Origin: Flavobacterium psychrophilum
GTDB lineage: Bacteria; Bacteroidota; Bacteroidia; Flavobacteriales; Flavobacteriaceae
Reading direction: 5' to 3'
Assembly (NCBI GenBank): GCA_945866505.1
Contig: CAMBHH010000025.1
Location: 1-24,773, forward strand
Length of the DNA: 24,773 nucleotides
The translations under genes and the position numbers were made by a program. Under the pieces are notes generated by a model that worked only from the letters and a program-made list of their open reading frames with translations, made no database searches and had not been told where the DNA came from. Of this stretch, positions 1 through 8,731 are shown one piece after another. Position 1 is the stretch's first letter, and each line of letters starts with the position of its first letter.

Positions 1-2625
1 AAGTTCTTTATTTACAATGTGGTTCCAGGAACTACTCCTGCCGCGAATGTGAAAGCTAAATTTTTAAAGGAAATCGTTTTAGGTCAATCAGTAGTTGCTG
101 AAATTGCACCTGCTTTTGCTTTAGAATTATTATCGCATATGAAAGGTGGTACTTCTATAGCGGTTTTGCTTGATTTGGCTTTGGGTGATGCTATTGCTAT
201 TGCAAAAGAAGCTGCGGAAGTTTTAAAAACACAAGTTTTTCTTTATGAAGCAGATACAGACCGGTTGGAAGCAGCATTCAAAAATGGTAATGAAATTGCT
301 AAAGACATATTAGAGAGCTATGCTAAAGCGGAGTTCTTTACTAAATTACCAGAAATAGCAGAAGAAATTAAGGTAGTTACTTTTATTGCTGGTGAAGGAG
401 ATATTTCAACAGATTTACTTTCTCCTGGAAACCAAGCACACTCTCGTTCAGATCGTGAATTGCACGGTAAATGCTTAATTTCTCCTGAAGCACAAGCAGA
501 AATCAAAGCATTGGCAACAGCAAATCCTGATAAGAGCGTGATGTTAATCGCTGAAAAAGGTACTATGGGTGTGGGTTCTTCTAGAATGTCAGGTGTAAAC
601 AACGTGGCGCTTTGGAGTGGAAAACAAGCAAGTCCTTATGTTCCATTTATAAATATTGCTCCAATCGTTGCTGGAACAAACGGTATTTCTCCAATTTTCC
701 TTACTACTGTTGATGTTACAGGTGGTATTGGTTTGGATCTTAAAAACTGGGTAAAAAAATTAGATGAAAATGGTAACGTTGTTCGCAATGAAAGCGGCGA
801 TCCTATTCTTGAAGAAGTGTATTCTGTTGCTACCGGTACAGTTCTCACCATTAATACAAAAACAAAAAAACTTTATAACGGCGATAAAGAATTAATTGAT
901 ATTGCTAAGGCTTTTACACCTCAGAAAATTGAATTTATAAAAGCGGGCGGTTCGTATGCAATTGTGTTTGGAAAAAAATTGCAAACATTTGCATCAAAGA
1001 CTCTAGGTATTGATATTGTGCCTGTGTATGCTCCTTCAAAAGAGGTTTCTATCGCAGGACAAGGACTTACAGCAGTAGAAAAAATATTTAATAAAAATGC
1101 GGTTGGTACAACTCCGGGTAAAATTTTACACGCTGGTTCTGATGTTCGTGTTACTGTAAATATTGTGGGTTCACAAGATACAACTGGTTTAATGACTTCT
1201 CAGGAATTAGAGTCGATGGCGGCTACTGTGATTTCTCCAATTGTTGATGGTGCTTACCAATCAGGTTGCCATACGGCTTCAGTTTGGGATAATAAATCGA
1301 AGGCAAATATTCCTAGATTGATGAAATTTATGAACGATTTCGGTTTGATCACAGCTCGTGACCCGAAAGGCGTTTATCATTCAATGACGGATGTAATTCA
1401 CAAAGTATTGAATGATATTACCGTAAACGAATGGGCTATCATTATTGGTGGTGACTCTCATACCAGAATGTCAAAAGGAGTTGCTTTTGGTGCTGACTCA
1501 GGAACTGTGGCACTTGCTTTGGCTACTGGTGAAGCTTCTATGCCCATTCCAGAATCGGTTAAAGTGACTTTCAAAGGGGAGATGAAAGGCTATATGGATT
1601 TCCGTGATGTGGTTCACGCTACACAATCTCAAATGCTTAAAACATTTGGTGGAGAGAATGTATTCCAAGGACGAATTATTGAGGTTCATTTAGGAACTTT
1701 GAATGCCGATCAAGCCTTTACATTTACAGATTGGACTGCAGAAATGAAAGCAAAAGCTTCGATCTGTATTTCTGAAGATTACACTTTGATTGAATCTCTT
1801 GAGATGGCGAAAGGTAGAATTCAGATTATGATTGACAAAGGAATGGACAACAATAATCAAGTGCTGAAAGGCTTGATTGCTATTGCTGATAAAAGAATCG
1901 AAGAGATTATTTCAGGCGAAAAACCAGCTTTAAGACCAGATGCAAACGCAAAGTATTATGCTGAAGTTGTTATTGATTTGGATGAAATTGCTGAACCAAT
2001 GATTGCAGATCCAGATGTGAATAATGCTGATGTTTCTAAAAGATATACGCACGATACCATCAGACCTCTGTCTTTCTATGGTGGAGTAAAACAAGTAGAT
2101 CTTGGATTTATCGGATCTTGTATGGTTCACAAGGGAGATATGAAAATCCTAGCGCATATGCTTAAGAATATTGATGAACAAAATGGTAAAGTAGAGTTCA
2201 AAGCGCCATTAGTTGTTGCTCCTCCTACTTATAATATTGTTGATGAATTAAAAGCAGAAGGGGACTGGGAAATTTTACAAAAATATTCTGGTTTCGAATT
2301 CGACGATAATGTTCCTAAAGCTGCGGCACGAACTTCATACGAAAAAATGCTATACCTAGAGCGTCCAGGTTGTAACCTTTGTATGGGTAACCAAGAAAAA
2401 GCGGCTAAAGGAGATACGGTTATGGCAACATCTACACGTCTTTTTCAAGGAAGAGTTGTTGAAGATACTGAAGGTAAAAAAGGAGAGTCTTTACTTTCTT
2501 CTACACCGGTTGTAGTTTTGTCAACAATACTTGGTAGAACCCCAACAATTGAAGAATATAAAACGGCGGTAGAAGGGATCAACCTAACTAAGTTTGCGCC
2601 GTCACATAAGTTATTAGTTAAATAA
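1..2625 (+). CDS. acnB: Aconitate hydratase B (AcnB), 5'-truncated by window edge
   Basis: AcnB interconverts citrate and isocitrate through cis-aconitate in the TCA cycle; the family also dehydrates 2-methylisocitrate. The reading frame is open from base 1 (KFFIYNVVPGTTPAAN), so the GTG at 19 is an internal valine and not the start. By alignment from memory with E. coli AcnB, about 50 N-terminal residues are missing. Counting from base 19, the visible order is the HEAT-like and swivel region (about 1-370), then the catalytic domains with VGSQDTTGLMT, SGCHTASVWD, GGDSHTR and the three 4Fe-4S cysteines: Cys701 in GSCMVHKGD, and Cys785 and Cys788 in PGCNLCMGNQ. All cluster ligands are present. 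A strong hairpin terminator follows and separates it from acnA, so the two are probably separate transcripts. Identification is very secure. Confidence 0.97.
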   Translation, partial: KFFIYNVVPGTTPAANVKAKFLKEIVLGQSVVAEIAPAFALELLSHMKGGTSIAVLLDLALGDAIAIAKEAAEVLKTQVFLYEADTDRLEAAFKNGNEIAKDILESYAKAEFFTKLPEIAEEIKVVTFIAGEGDISTDLLSPGNQAHSRSDRELHGKCLISPEAQAEIKALATANPDKSVMLIAEKGTMGVGSSRMSGVNNVALWSGKQASPYVPFINIAPIVAGTNGISPIFLTTVDVTGGIGLDLKNWVKKLDENGNVVRNESGDPILEEVYSVATGTVLTINTKTKKLYNGDKELIDIAKAFTPQKIEFIKAGGSYAIVFGKKLQTFASKTLGIDIVPVYAPSKEVSIAGQGLTAVEKIFNKNAVGTTPGKILHAGSDVRVTVNIVGSQDTTGLMTSQELESMAATVISPIVDGAYQSGCHTASVWDNKSKANIPRLMKFMNDFGLITARDPKGVYHSMTDVIHKVLNDITVNEWAIIIGGDSHTRMSKGVAFGADSGTVALALATGEASMPIPESVKVTFKGEMKGYMDFRDVVHATQSQMLKTFGGENVFQGRIIEVHLGTLNADQAFTFTDWTAEMKAKASICISEDYTLIESLEMAKGRIQIMIDKGMDNNNQVLKGLIAIADKRIEEIISGEKPALRPDANAKYYAEVVIDLDEIAEPMIADPDVNNADVSKRYTHDTIRPLSFYGGVKQVDLGFIGSCMVHKGDMKILAHMLKNIDEQNGKVEFKAPLVVAPPTYNIVDELKAEGDWEILQKYSGFEFDDNVPKAAARTSYEKMLYLERPGCNLCMGNQEKAAKGDTVMATSTRLFQGRVVEDTEGKKGESLLSSTPVVVLSTILGRTPTIEEYKTAVEGINLTKFAPSHKLLVK

Positions 2626-2651
2626 TTCACATAATTAGTTAATTATAGTTT

Positions 2652-2685
2652 AAAAGCCTGAGTCTAGTGATTCAGGCTTTTTTTT
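2652..2685 (+). terminator. Rho-independent terminator after acnB
   Basis: A 10-bp perfect stem, AAAAGCCTGA (2652-2661) with TCAGGCTTTT (2672-2681), has a 10-nt loop and runs into eight T at 2678-2685. It lies 26 nt after the acnB stop. Confidence 0.85.
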
Positions 2686-2751
2686 GTATTCCATTTTTTT
2701 GTACCTTGTAATGTTCAAAAAAGATTTACAAAACTAAATACTATAAATACT

Positions 2752-5019
2752 ATGGCTTTTGATATTGAAATGATTAAAAAAGTGTATGCCAATATGACGA
2801 GTCGTGTTGATGCTGCGCGCGAATTAGTCGGTCGTCCACTAACATTGACTGAGAAAATATTGTACACGCATCTTTGGGAAGGTCAACCTAGTCAAACTTT
2901 TTCAAGAGGTGTCGATTATGTTGATTTTGCTCCAGATAGAGTAGCTTGCCAAGATGCAACGGCTCAAATGGCTTTATTGCAATTTATGCACGCTGGGAAG
3001 AAAACGGTTGCAGTTCCCACTACAGTTCACTGTGATCACTTGATTCTAGCTAAAAATGGAGCAGAAAAAGATTTGGCTGTAGCCAATACCCAATCCAAAG
3101 AAGTTTTTGATTTTCTATCTTCGGTATCCAATAAATACGGAATTGGTTTTTGGAAACCGGGCTCTGGAATTATTCACCAAATCGTTTTAGAAAACTATGC
3201 TTTCCCGGGAGGTTTGATGATTGGCACCGATTCGCATACTGTAAATGCTGGCGGATTGGGAATGCTAGCAATCGGTGTTGGTGGAGCTGATGCTGTGGAT
3301 GTAATGTCAGGAATGTCTTGGGAATTGAAATTTCCAAAATTGATAGGGGTAAAATTGACTGGAAAATTATCGGGTTGGACTGCGCCAAAAGACGTAATTC
3401 TTAAAGTGGCCGATATTCTTACCGTGAAAGGGGGAACAGGCGCTATTGTTGAATATTTTGGCGAAGGAGCGACTTCAATGTCTTGTACAGGAAAAGGAAC
3501 GATTTGTAATATGGGTGCCGAAATCGGCGCAACAACCTCTACCTTTGGTTATGACGAATCGATGCGAAGATACCTTTCTGCAACAGGTCGTCAAGATGTG
3601 GTTGATGCTGCCGATACAGTGGCATCTTACTTGACTGCCGATCCAGAAGTGTATGCTAATCCAGCAACTTATTTCGATCAACTAATCGAAATTAATCTTT
3701 CGGAATTGGAGCCACACATTAACGGGCCTTTTACTCCAGACAGAGGTACACCAGTTTCTAAAATGAAAGAAGAAGCTGCTGCAAACAGTTGGCCAATTAA
3801 AGTAGAATGGGGATTAATCGGTTCTTGTACCAACTCGTCTTATGAAGATATGGCTCGTGCTGCGTCGATCGTAAACCAAGCGGTGGAAAACGGAATTACT
3901 CCAAAAGCAGAATTTGGCATCAATCCGGGTTCGGAGCAAATTAGATATACTATCGAAAGAGACGGCATCATTGCTACTTTCGAAAAAATGGGAACCAAAG
4001 TGTTTACCAATGCTTGTGGCCCTTGTATAGGACAATGGGATAGGGCAGGAGCAGATAAAGGAGAGAAAAACACCATCGTTCATTCGTTCAATCGTAACTT
4101 CTCTAAACGTGCCGATGGAAACCCAAACACACACGCTTTTGTAACATCGCCAGAAATGGTGGCGGCATTAGCCATTGCAGGTCGTTTGGACTTTAATCCT
4201 TTGACCGATACTTTGATTAACGATAATGGTGAAGAAGTAAAATTGACTGCGCCTTATGGTGATGAATTACCAAAAAAAGGTTTTGCTGTTGAAGATAACG
4301 GATTTCAAGCACCAGCGGCTGATGGTTCCGGGGTTCAGATTTTGGTAAGTGAAACTTCAGACAGATTGCAACTTTTGGCACCGTTCGAAGCTTGGGATGG
4401 AAAAAATATTATGGGAGCTAAATTGCTTATCAAAGCTTTCGGAAAATGTACTACCGATCATATTTCTATGGCTGGACCTTGGTTGCGTTTCCGTGGTCAC
4501 TTGGATAATATTTCAAACAATATGTTGATTGGAGCAGTGAATGCATTCACTGAAAAAACCAATTCGGTTAAAAACCAATTGACTGGAAAATACGATACCG
4601 TTCCTGCGGTAGCAAGAGCCTACAAAGCGGCTGGAATAGCCTCCGTTGTTGTGGGCGACCATAATTATGGCGAAGGTTCTTCTCGGGAACACGCCGCAAT
4701 GGAACCTCGTTTCTTGGGTGTGAAAGCGGTTTTGGTAAAATCGTTCGCTCGTATTCACGAAACCAACTTGAAAAAACAAGGAATGTTAGGATTGACTTTT
4801 GCCAACGAAGCCGATTATGACAAAATTCAAGAAGATGACACCATCAACTTCGTGGATTTGGTTGATTTTGCGCCAGGAAAACCCTTGACTTTAGAGTTCG
4901 TTCACGCAGATGGTTCTAAAGATATTGTCTTGGCAAACCAAACGTACAACGATAGTCAAATTGGTTGGTTTGTCGCTGGTTCTGCCTTAAACTTGATTGC
5001 TGCTGCGGGAAATGCATAA
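2752..5019 (+). CDS. acnA: Aconitate hydratase, mitochondrial-type AcnA
   Basis: A second aconitase of 755 aa, the size and sequence type of mitochondrial ACO2 rather than the roughly 890-aa bacterial AcnA/IRP1 form. ACO2-like signatures are [10 protein letters not shown] (90-99), GTDSHT (158-163), [11 protein letters not shown] with cluster Cys359, and ACGPCIGQ with Cys422 and Cys425. The C-terminal swivel domain has [13 protein letters not shown] and [19 protein letters not shown], the latter carrying substrate-binding Ser and Arg residues. The ATG at 2752 gives the usual short N-terminus without a targeting peptide. It probably performs the main TCA-cycle reaction in the cytoplasm, with AcnB as a partner enzyme of different stability or regulation (inference). 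Hairpin terminators bound it on both sides, so it looks monocistronic. Confidence 0.97.
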   Translation: MAFDIEMIKKVYANMTSRVDAARELVGRPLTLTEKILYTHLWEGQPSQTFSRGVDYVDFAPDRVACQDATAQMALLQFMHAGKKTVAVPTTVHCDHLILAKNGAEKDLAVANTQSKEVFDFLSSVSNKYGIGFWKPGSGIIHQIVLENYAFPGGLMIGTDSHTVNAGGLGMLAIGVGGADAVDVMSGMSWELKFPKLIGVKLTGKLSGWTAPKDVILKVADILTVKGGTGAIVEYFGEGATSMSCTGKGTICNMGAEIGATTSTFGYDESMRRYLSATGRQDVVDAADTVASYLTADPEVYANPATYFDQLIEINLSELEPHINGPFTPDRGTPVSKMKEEAAANSWPIKVEWGLIGSCTNSSYEDMARAASIVNQAVENGITPKAEFGINPGSEQIRYTIERDGIIATFEKMGTKVFTNACGPCIGQWDRAGADKGEKNTIVHSFNRNFSKRADGNPNTHAFVTSPEMVAALAIAGRLDFNPLTDTLINDNGEEVKLTAPYGDELPKKGFAVEDNGFQAPAADGSGVQILVSETSDRLQLLAPFEAWDGKNIMGAKLLIKAFGKCTTDHISMAGPWLRFRGHLDNISNNMLIGAVNAFTEKTNSVKNQLTGKYDTVPAVARAYKAAGIASVVVGDHNYGEGSSREHAAMEPRFLGVKAVLVKSFARIHETNLKKQGMLGLTFANEADYDKIQEDDTINFVDLVDFAPGKPLTLEFVHADGSKDIVLANQTYNDSQIGWFVAGSALNLIAAAGNA

Positions 5020-5042
5020 ATGTAAAAAAAATAATGATAGTG

Positions 5043-5072
5043 AAAATGCTCAAGGAAACTTGGGCATTTTTT
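5043..5072 (+). terminator. Terminator after acnA
   Basis: A 12-bp stem with one G-T pair, AAAATGCTCAAG (5043-5054) with CTTGGGCATTTT (5059-5070), closes a GAAA tetraloop (5055-5058) and ends in six T (5067-5072). Confidence 0.85.
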
Positions 5073-5153
5073 GTTTTAAAAGAGTTTTATTAGGAGCTGT
5101 GGAATGGCTTGCGTTAAATAAAAGCCCTTCTGATGGTTTTTAAGATTTATTTC

Positions 5154-5161
5154 TATATTTG
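5154..5161 (+). promoter_or_regulatory. Putative -7 box for the T9SS protein gene
   Basis: TATATTTG matches the Bacteroidota -7 consensus TAnnTTTG and lies 85 nt before the start at 5247. No TTG lies at the expected distance upstream, so this is a weak call. The box overlaps a 12-bp palindrome, TATTTGCAAATA (5157-5168). Confidence 0.35.
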
Positions 5162-5246
5162 CAAATATAATGAAGCCTGCAAGTTGTCAGACCTGTAAGC
5201 GTATTAGCAGATAACAAAATAGTAACTACTAAAAATTAAAACAAAT

Positions 5247-6485
5247 ATGAAAAAAATTCTACCCTTATTATTGTTCGGAAGCTGTTTAGTAACATTTGCT
5301 CAATTAAAGGTGAATACCATAAACCTTACAGTAAATGATTTAGTATATGACTCAGTAACAAATAAAATTTATGCAAGTATTCCCAGTGCAAATGGTGCAA
5401 ATGGAAATAGCATTGGAGTGATAAACCCCAATACATATTTGTTAGAAAAAACAATTTTCATCGGTAGCGAACCAACAGTACTTGCAATTTCTGATAATGG
5501 ACAATACATTTATGCTGGTTTTGGTGGTTCTTCAACTGTTAGGCGATTTGATGTCGCTAGTCAAACGGCAGGTATCCAATTTAGTTTAGGTAGTGATTCT
5601 TCAACAGGTTCTAATTATGTCGAAGACATAGAAGTTATGCCAGGTCAGCCAACAACTATTGCTATTTCAAGGAAAAATAATGGCTTTTCGCCTCGACATG
5701 AAGGAGTTGTAATTTATGATAACAACGTTATGAGACCAACAACAACACCTGACCATACTGGAAGCAACAGAATCGAATTTACCAGCGAAAATTCATTAAT
5801 TGGATATAATAATGAAACAACGGAATTTGGAATTAGAAGATTATCGGTAAATAGTAGCGGAGTTAGTAATGTTAGTGTAACTCAAAATGTGTTATCAAAC
5901 TTTTATCTAGATTTTATTTATCATGACAGCTATATGTATTCTTATGACGGTAATGTCGTTGATATTACAACGGCACCATTTGTTATTGGTAAATTTTCAA
6001 ATGCTACTGGTCCTGTTGTTTATGATAGTTACTACAATAAGGTGTGTTTTGCAAGTTATGATTGGTCTGGAAACATAATTTTCAAAAGATTTAACCCAAA
6101 TACTTTTTTATTAGTTGATAGTTTACCTATTAAAGAAGCATTTGGAAGCGTAAAAAGTATAATATCCTGTGGGAATGGTTGCTATGCGTTCAATACAACG
6201 GATAATAAAGTTCTTATAATTAAAGATTCGACATTAGGTTTGTCAGATTCCGGAGCAAAAAGAAAAGTATCAATTTACCCAAATCCAACTACTGATTATT
6301 TGCATATAGAAAGCGATATAGAAATTAAAGAAATAAAAATTTCAGATTTAAATGGTAGAATTATAAATAATTTAGATTTTAAACACAATAAAATGTATTT
6401 AGGGGCTTTACAAAGTGGAATTTATTTAGCAAAAATAAGTGATATCGAGGGTAATATAACAACTGAAAAAATTATCAAAAAATAG
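5247..6485 (+). CDS. Secreted T9SS type A sorting-domain protein with beta-propeller-like repeats
   Basis: A 412-aa exported protein. Residues 1-19 form a signal peptide (MKKILPLLLFGSCLVTFAQ). The middle, about 25-335, has repeats in the style of YncE/SMP-30 propellers (NSIGVINPNT..., EPTVLAISDNGQYIYAGFGG, STVRRFDVASQ). Such folds often mediate binding, but no catalytic motif is visible. The last 72 residues, from VSIYPNPTTDYLHIES to the terminal KIIKK, are a classic type A C-terminal sorting domain, which directs proteins through the type IX secretion system to the cell surface or medium in gliding Bacteroidota. It opens the accessory region and no neighbour suggests its ligand. T9SS export is well supported; the molecular function is unknown. 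Confidence 0.85.
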   Translation: MKKILPLLLFGSCLVTFAQLKVNTINLTVNDLVYDSVTNKIYASIPSANGANGNSIGVINPNTYLLEKTIFIGSEPTVLAISDNGQYIYAGFGGSSTVRRFDVASQTAGIQFSLGSDSSTGSNYVEDIEVMPGQPTTIAISRKNNGFSPRHEGVVIYDNNVMRPTTTPDHTGSNRIEFTSENSLIGYNNETTEFGIRRLSVNSSGVSNVSVTQNVLSNFYLDFIYHDSYMYSYDGNVVDITTAPFVIGKFSNATGPVVYDSYYNKVCFASYDWSGNIIFKRFNPNTFLLVDSLPIKEAFGSVKSIISCGNGCYAFNTTDNKVLIIKDSTLGLSDSGAKRKVSIYPNPTTDYLHIESDIEIKEIKISDLNGRIINNLDFKHNKMYLGALQSGIYLAKISDIEGNITTEKIIKK

Positions 6486-6515
6486 CCTTCAGCTAACAGC
6501 TAGGGTATTATAGGG

Positions 6516-6553
6516 TGCGCAGCCAAAGAGTTTATCATATGAAAAGCTGCGCA
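6516..6553. repeat. 8-bp inverted repeat between small genes
   Basis: TGCGCAGC (6516-6523) and GCTGCGCA (6546-6553) are perfect complements around a 22-nt loop. The word ATCATATG occurs in the loop and again just downstream near 6583. It lacks a T-run, so it is not an obvious terminator. Confidence 0.45.
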
Positions 6554-6631
6554 AGTATCTCCTGACTTTGTGTAGAGAGGCTATCATATGGGAAGGAAAT
6601 TTTAAGAAAAACAACCTTAAAGAACTAAACT

Positions 6632-7033
6632 ATGAGAATAGTATTTATCGCTATTATTAGCTTCATCAGTTCAATTTCCTATTGCCAAAATTTTATAGGC
6701 AAATTGCAAATTAATAACATCTTCGGCGACAAAGACCAAGAAGAATATTTGTTAAGTGAGCCAAATGAAAGAACACCTTACGGTAACTATATATTTCTAA
6801 ATGAAAATGGGACGTTTGAAAGCAACCAAAAAGCGCCTTGTTTAAATCAGCGATTTTATTCAACTAGTGGCGTCTATGAACTAATAGATACTAATCGAGT
6901 AAGGTTTATTTTAAAACGACAGATTGTAGGCGGAATTGGATTTGTAAATGAAGACGAAGAAGCTGACCAAGACTTTGTGATTTTTAGCATTGAAAAAGGC
7001 AATGATTCTATTAAACTCACTAAAATTAAATAG
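6632..7033 (+). CDS. Small secreted protein of unknown function
   Basis: I do not recognise this 133-aa protein. It begins with a hydrophobic signal peptide, MRIVFIAIISFISSISYCQ, with likely cleavage after CQ or nearby. The mature part is about 110 residues and alternates hydrophobic and polar residues as in a small beta-barrel. It has the order 'F..NGTFES....PC', 'SGVYELID..RVRFIL', 'DFVIFSIEKGNDSIKLTKI', which resembles the layout of lipocalin-like or copper-resistance-NlpE-like domains, but the match is only in general pattern. There is one cysteine in the mature part (APCLNQ). It lies alone between two long noncoding stretches and is probably periplasmic or outer-membrane associated. Confidence 0.6.
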   Translation: MRIVFIAIISFISSISYCQNFIGKLQINNIFGDKDQEEYLLSEPNERTPYGNYIFLNENGTFESNQKAPCLNQRFYSTSGVYELIDTNRVRFILKRQIVGGIGFVNEDEEADQDFVIFSIEKGNDSIKLTKIK

Positions 7034-7233
7034 CCGCGCTGTACAAAGTCTATCGCCCGTTTTAAAAGTCTTCCCAAAATTAAATTATTCTTCTTCTCAG
7101 ATTTCAGTGCACTTTTATTACTGAACACATCTGACAACGAATAAAATAGGAAAAAAAATTGTACAAAATGGCATCACTGAGATACCTAAAAACAATACAC
7201 AAAGAAAAACCGGATTTATTCGCACACTAGTCA

Positions 7234-7265
7234 TTGGAATTTCCGTAAATATTAATTTATATTTG
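7234..7265 (+). promoter_or_regulatory. Promoter upstream of the intron-like segment and the gene at 7505
   Basis: TTG (7234-7236), a 21-nt spacer and TATATTTG (7258-7265) fit the Flavobacterium layout TTG-N17-23-TAnnTTTG. Transcription starting near 7271 would produce a leader of about 230 nt. Confidence 0.5.
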
Positions 7266-7284
7266 TGTGATTAAATACTATTAC

Positions 7285-7350
7285 AGCCCCGAGTGAAGGG
7301 AGACTTTCAAGCACGGTTCGAACGTATGGGTGAAATTACTTTGCGCAACT
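7285..7350 (+). mobile_element. Group II intron 3'-end remnant (domain V/VI-like)
   Basis: GTGAAGGGAGACTTTCAAGC followed by ACGGTTCG (7292-7320) looks like group II intron domain V: an upper hairpin (TGAAG/CTTTCA) capped by a GAGA-type loop, a 3' bulge, then the conserved ACGGTTC strand. The 5' strand reads AGCCCCGAG where AGCCG(T/U) is expected, so the catalytic-triad strand is altered. GGGTGAAATTAC and a final ACTCGA (7328-7353) fit domain VI and the 3' splice region seen in bacterial introns. No reverse transcriptase gene is present, so this is at most a decayed tail. The call rests on recalled consensus. Confidence 0.5.
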
Positions 7351-7504
7351 CGATTTTAAATTGCAGTATCAAAATCTATTTCAAACTTATGATATAGAAG
7401 TGTATTTTTTGTGAATAAAAAGATAATTTAAAACCTCAGAAAAAAAAGGCGTATCCGAAAAGCCATACGAGTAGGACGAAAAATAAAATTAATATTAAAG
7501 TAAA

Positions 7505-8002
7505 ATGAAAAAAAAATTCTTATTCTTTATGACAATCTCATTTCTAATTGCAGGAACACAAAATTTAAAAGCGCAATGTCCTATTAGACTCGATTTTCTC
7601 GAAAAGGCATCAGTGCTTAGCAAAGACAAATTTGATACTGCGGTTTTAGGTAAGGGTTATTCGTTAAACCCAATAAAAGGAGATGGTAAAACCGATTTTG
7701 TTCAATATTGGTGCGACAGCAGAAGACCAGGAGGAGCTCTAGATCAAGTAGAAAGAACGGCAGGTGAAGGCATGAATACGGCAATAGGATTTAACACCAT
7801 AGACAAAGAACTTTATCTTAACTTCAAAAAAGATTTACAAAAAAAAAGATATAAATTGATTGAAGAGAAAGAGCAAGCAGTTGGAGCAACAACCGCTACA
7901 TTTTATTATTATGCCAATGAAAAATATCAGGTGCATTATTATACTTATTATTTTGCCAAAGACGGAACTACAAGATATGTGATGAATATTTTCAAAATTT
8001 AA
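7505..8002 (+). CDS. Secreted protein of unknown function
   Basis: I do not recognise this 165-aa protein. Residues 1-24 form a signal peptide (MKKKFLFFMTISFLIAGTQNLKAQ) with an AQ|C cleavage context. The mature protein begins CPIRLDFLEKA. It has a second cysteine in YWCDSRRPGG, which could pair with the first, and a tyrosine-rich C-terminal half (TATFYYYANEKYQ, VHYYTYYFAK) that suggests a beta-sheet surface. It is probably periplasmic or surface exposed. It may be transcribed from the promoter at 7234-7265 through a long leader containing the intron-like segment. Nothing in the neighbouring genes points to its role. Confidence 0.6.
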   Translation: MKKKFLFFMTISFLIAGTQNLKAQCPIRLDFLEKASVLSKDKFDTAVLGKGYSLNPIKGDGKTDFVQYWCDSRRPGGALDQVERTAGEGMNTAIGFNTIDKELYLNFKKDLQKKRYKLIEEKEQAVGATTATFYYYANEKYQVHYYTYYFAKDGTTRYVMNIFKI

Positions 8003-8249
8003 GCACTAAATTGCAAGAAATGCTATTTGTCAAAAGGCGTAATATCAAGTTAAAAATTAAGAATTAAATTTAAAAAGTATTAGATTTCTAATGGATGAAC
8101 TCCTTAAATGCTTATGCTCACAAATACTTGCGCGTTTCTTGCTATAAATTACCCGATAGTGAAATTGCATCACCACAAAGCTAATCGTAAAACGCACCCA
8201 ACCCTACTATGTCTTCCCTTAAATAAATTTATTGTTCTGTTCTATGGTG

Positions 8250-8310
8250 CTGTGCGATTCCGATAGCTATTGGAACTCCGACTTCGCACCCGTTCCAATA
8301 GTCCGCACAG
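8250..8310. repeat. Nested REP-like palindrome with two alternative folds
   Basis: Fold 1: CTGTGCG (8250-8256) pairs with CGCACAG (8304-8310), and inside it CTATTGGAAC (8267-8276) pairs perfectly with GTTCCAATAG (8292-8301). Fold 2: GTGCG (8252-8256) pairs with CGCAC (8285-8289), enclosing TTCCGATAG (8258-8266) with CTATTGGAA (8267-8275). The two folds share arms and exclude each other. The layout suggests a repetitive extragenic palindrome; copies elsewhere cannot be seen here. Confidence 0.6.
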
Positions 8311-8453
8311 TTAATCAAGCAAAAAAAATATTTATTTGTAGTTGCAATCTACTATTTTTACTTGATTTTACAATTTAATTTAAAACAAACGGAAGTTTTA
8401 GATAAGCTGACGTTCGCTGAATGGCATAAGAAAAATTCCTTGACATATAGACT

Positions 8454-8461
8454 TATCTTTG
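8454..8461 (+). promoter_or_regulatory. Putative -7 box of the toxin-antitoxin operon
   Basis: TATCTTTG is an exact match to TAnnTTTG and lies 46 nt before the antitoxin ATG at 8507. The nearest TTG (8440-8442) is too close for the usual spacing, so only the -7 element is supported. Confidence 0.4.
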
Positions 8462-8506
8462 TACAAAAATTGTATCTTCGCTAAAGTCATTAGTAACCGC
8501 AAAGCA

Positions 8507-8731
8507 ATGGAAAGTATAACAGTTTACCCAAAAAACGCAAAGCAAAAATCCTTGTTGAAATCTTTATTGGAAGAAATGAAAGTTCGATATGAGATTGCAG
8601 CCTCAAATGGTGAAACAGTATTAAGTGAAAAAGATTTTTTTGCTAAAATTGATAAGTCGATTGCTCAATCTGAAAATGGGGACACAAAAACTTTGTCTAA
8701 GGACCAACAAAAGGAGTTTTTAGGGCTATGA
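8507..8731 (+). CDS. Antitoxin of a YoeB-type module (DUF2683-like)
   Basis: A 74-aa protein beginning MESITVYPKNAKQKSLLKSLLEEM, the opening typical of short Bacteroidota antitoxins encoded just before Txe/YoeB toxins (often labelled DUF2683). The frame is open 48 nt further upstream, but MESITVYP is the family-like start and the upstream residues look non-coding. The N-terminal half should fold and dimerise. The C-terminal half (SEKDFFAKIDKSIAQSENGDTKTLSKDQQKEFLGL) is charged and helical, as expected for a segment that wraps around the toxin. The stop overlaps the toxin start (ATGA), so the two are translationally coupled. It probably represses its own promoter together with the toxin, as such pairs commonly do (inference). 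Confidence 0.75.
   Translation: MESITVYPKNAKQKSLLKSLLEEMKVRYEIAASNGETVLSEKDFFAKIDKSIAQSENGDTKTLSKDQQKEFLGL

Larger units (their letters stand above)
7034..7504. other. 471-nt noncoding stretch with promoter and intron-like RNA segment
   Basis: No convincing gene is present on either strand. The stretch holds a good promoter (7234-7265) and a group II intron domain V/VI-like segment (7285-7350). Just before the next gene is a short inverted repeat, CGTAT (7450-7454) with ATACG (7465-7469). Most of the second half would be a long 5' leader of the gene at 7505. Confidence 0.5.
8003..8506. other. 504-nt noncoding stretch upstream of the toxin-antitoxin pair
   Basis: No supported gene is present on either strand. 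The stretch contains a nested palindromic structure (8250-8310) and, near its end, a -7-like box for the antitoxin gene. The rest is AT-rich and shows nothing I can name. Confidence 0.5.

Noticed and set aside
3814..4134. Antisense open frames of about 60-110 codons across acnA, the permease and other genes
   Set aside because: They lie wholly opposite strongly conserved coding sequence and have no recognisable features, so they are reading-frame shadows.
6874..7137. An 87-aa minus-strand frame extending into the gap after the 133-aa secreted protein gene
   Set aside because: More than half lies opposite the secreted protein gene and the composition is not protein-like.
7311..7330. A tRNA, suggested by GGTTCGAAC
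   Set aside because: The bases on either side do not form a T-stem, and no acceptor, D or anticodon arms can be drawn. The word is better explained by the intron domain V-like structure.
8459..8506. A longer N-terminus for the antitoxin
   Set aside because: The extra 16 residues overlap the putative -7 box, and the MESITVYP start is the one seen in this type of antitoxin.
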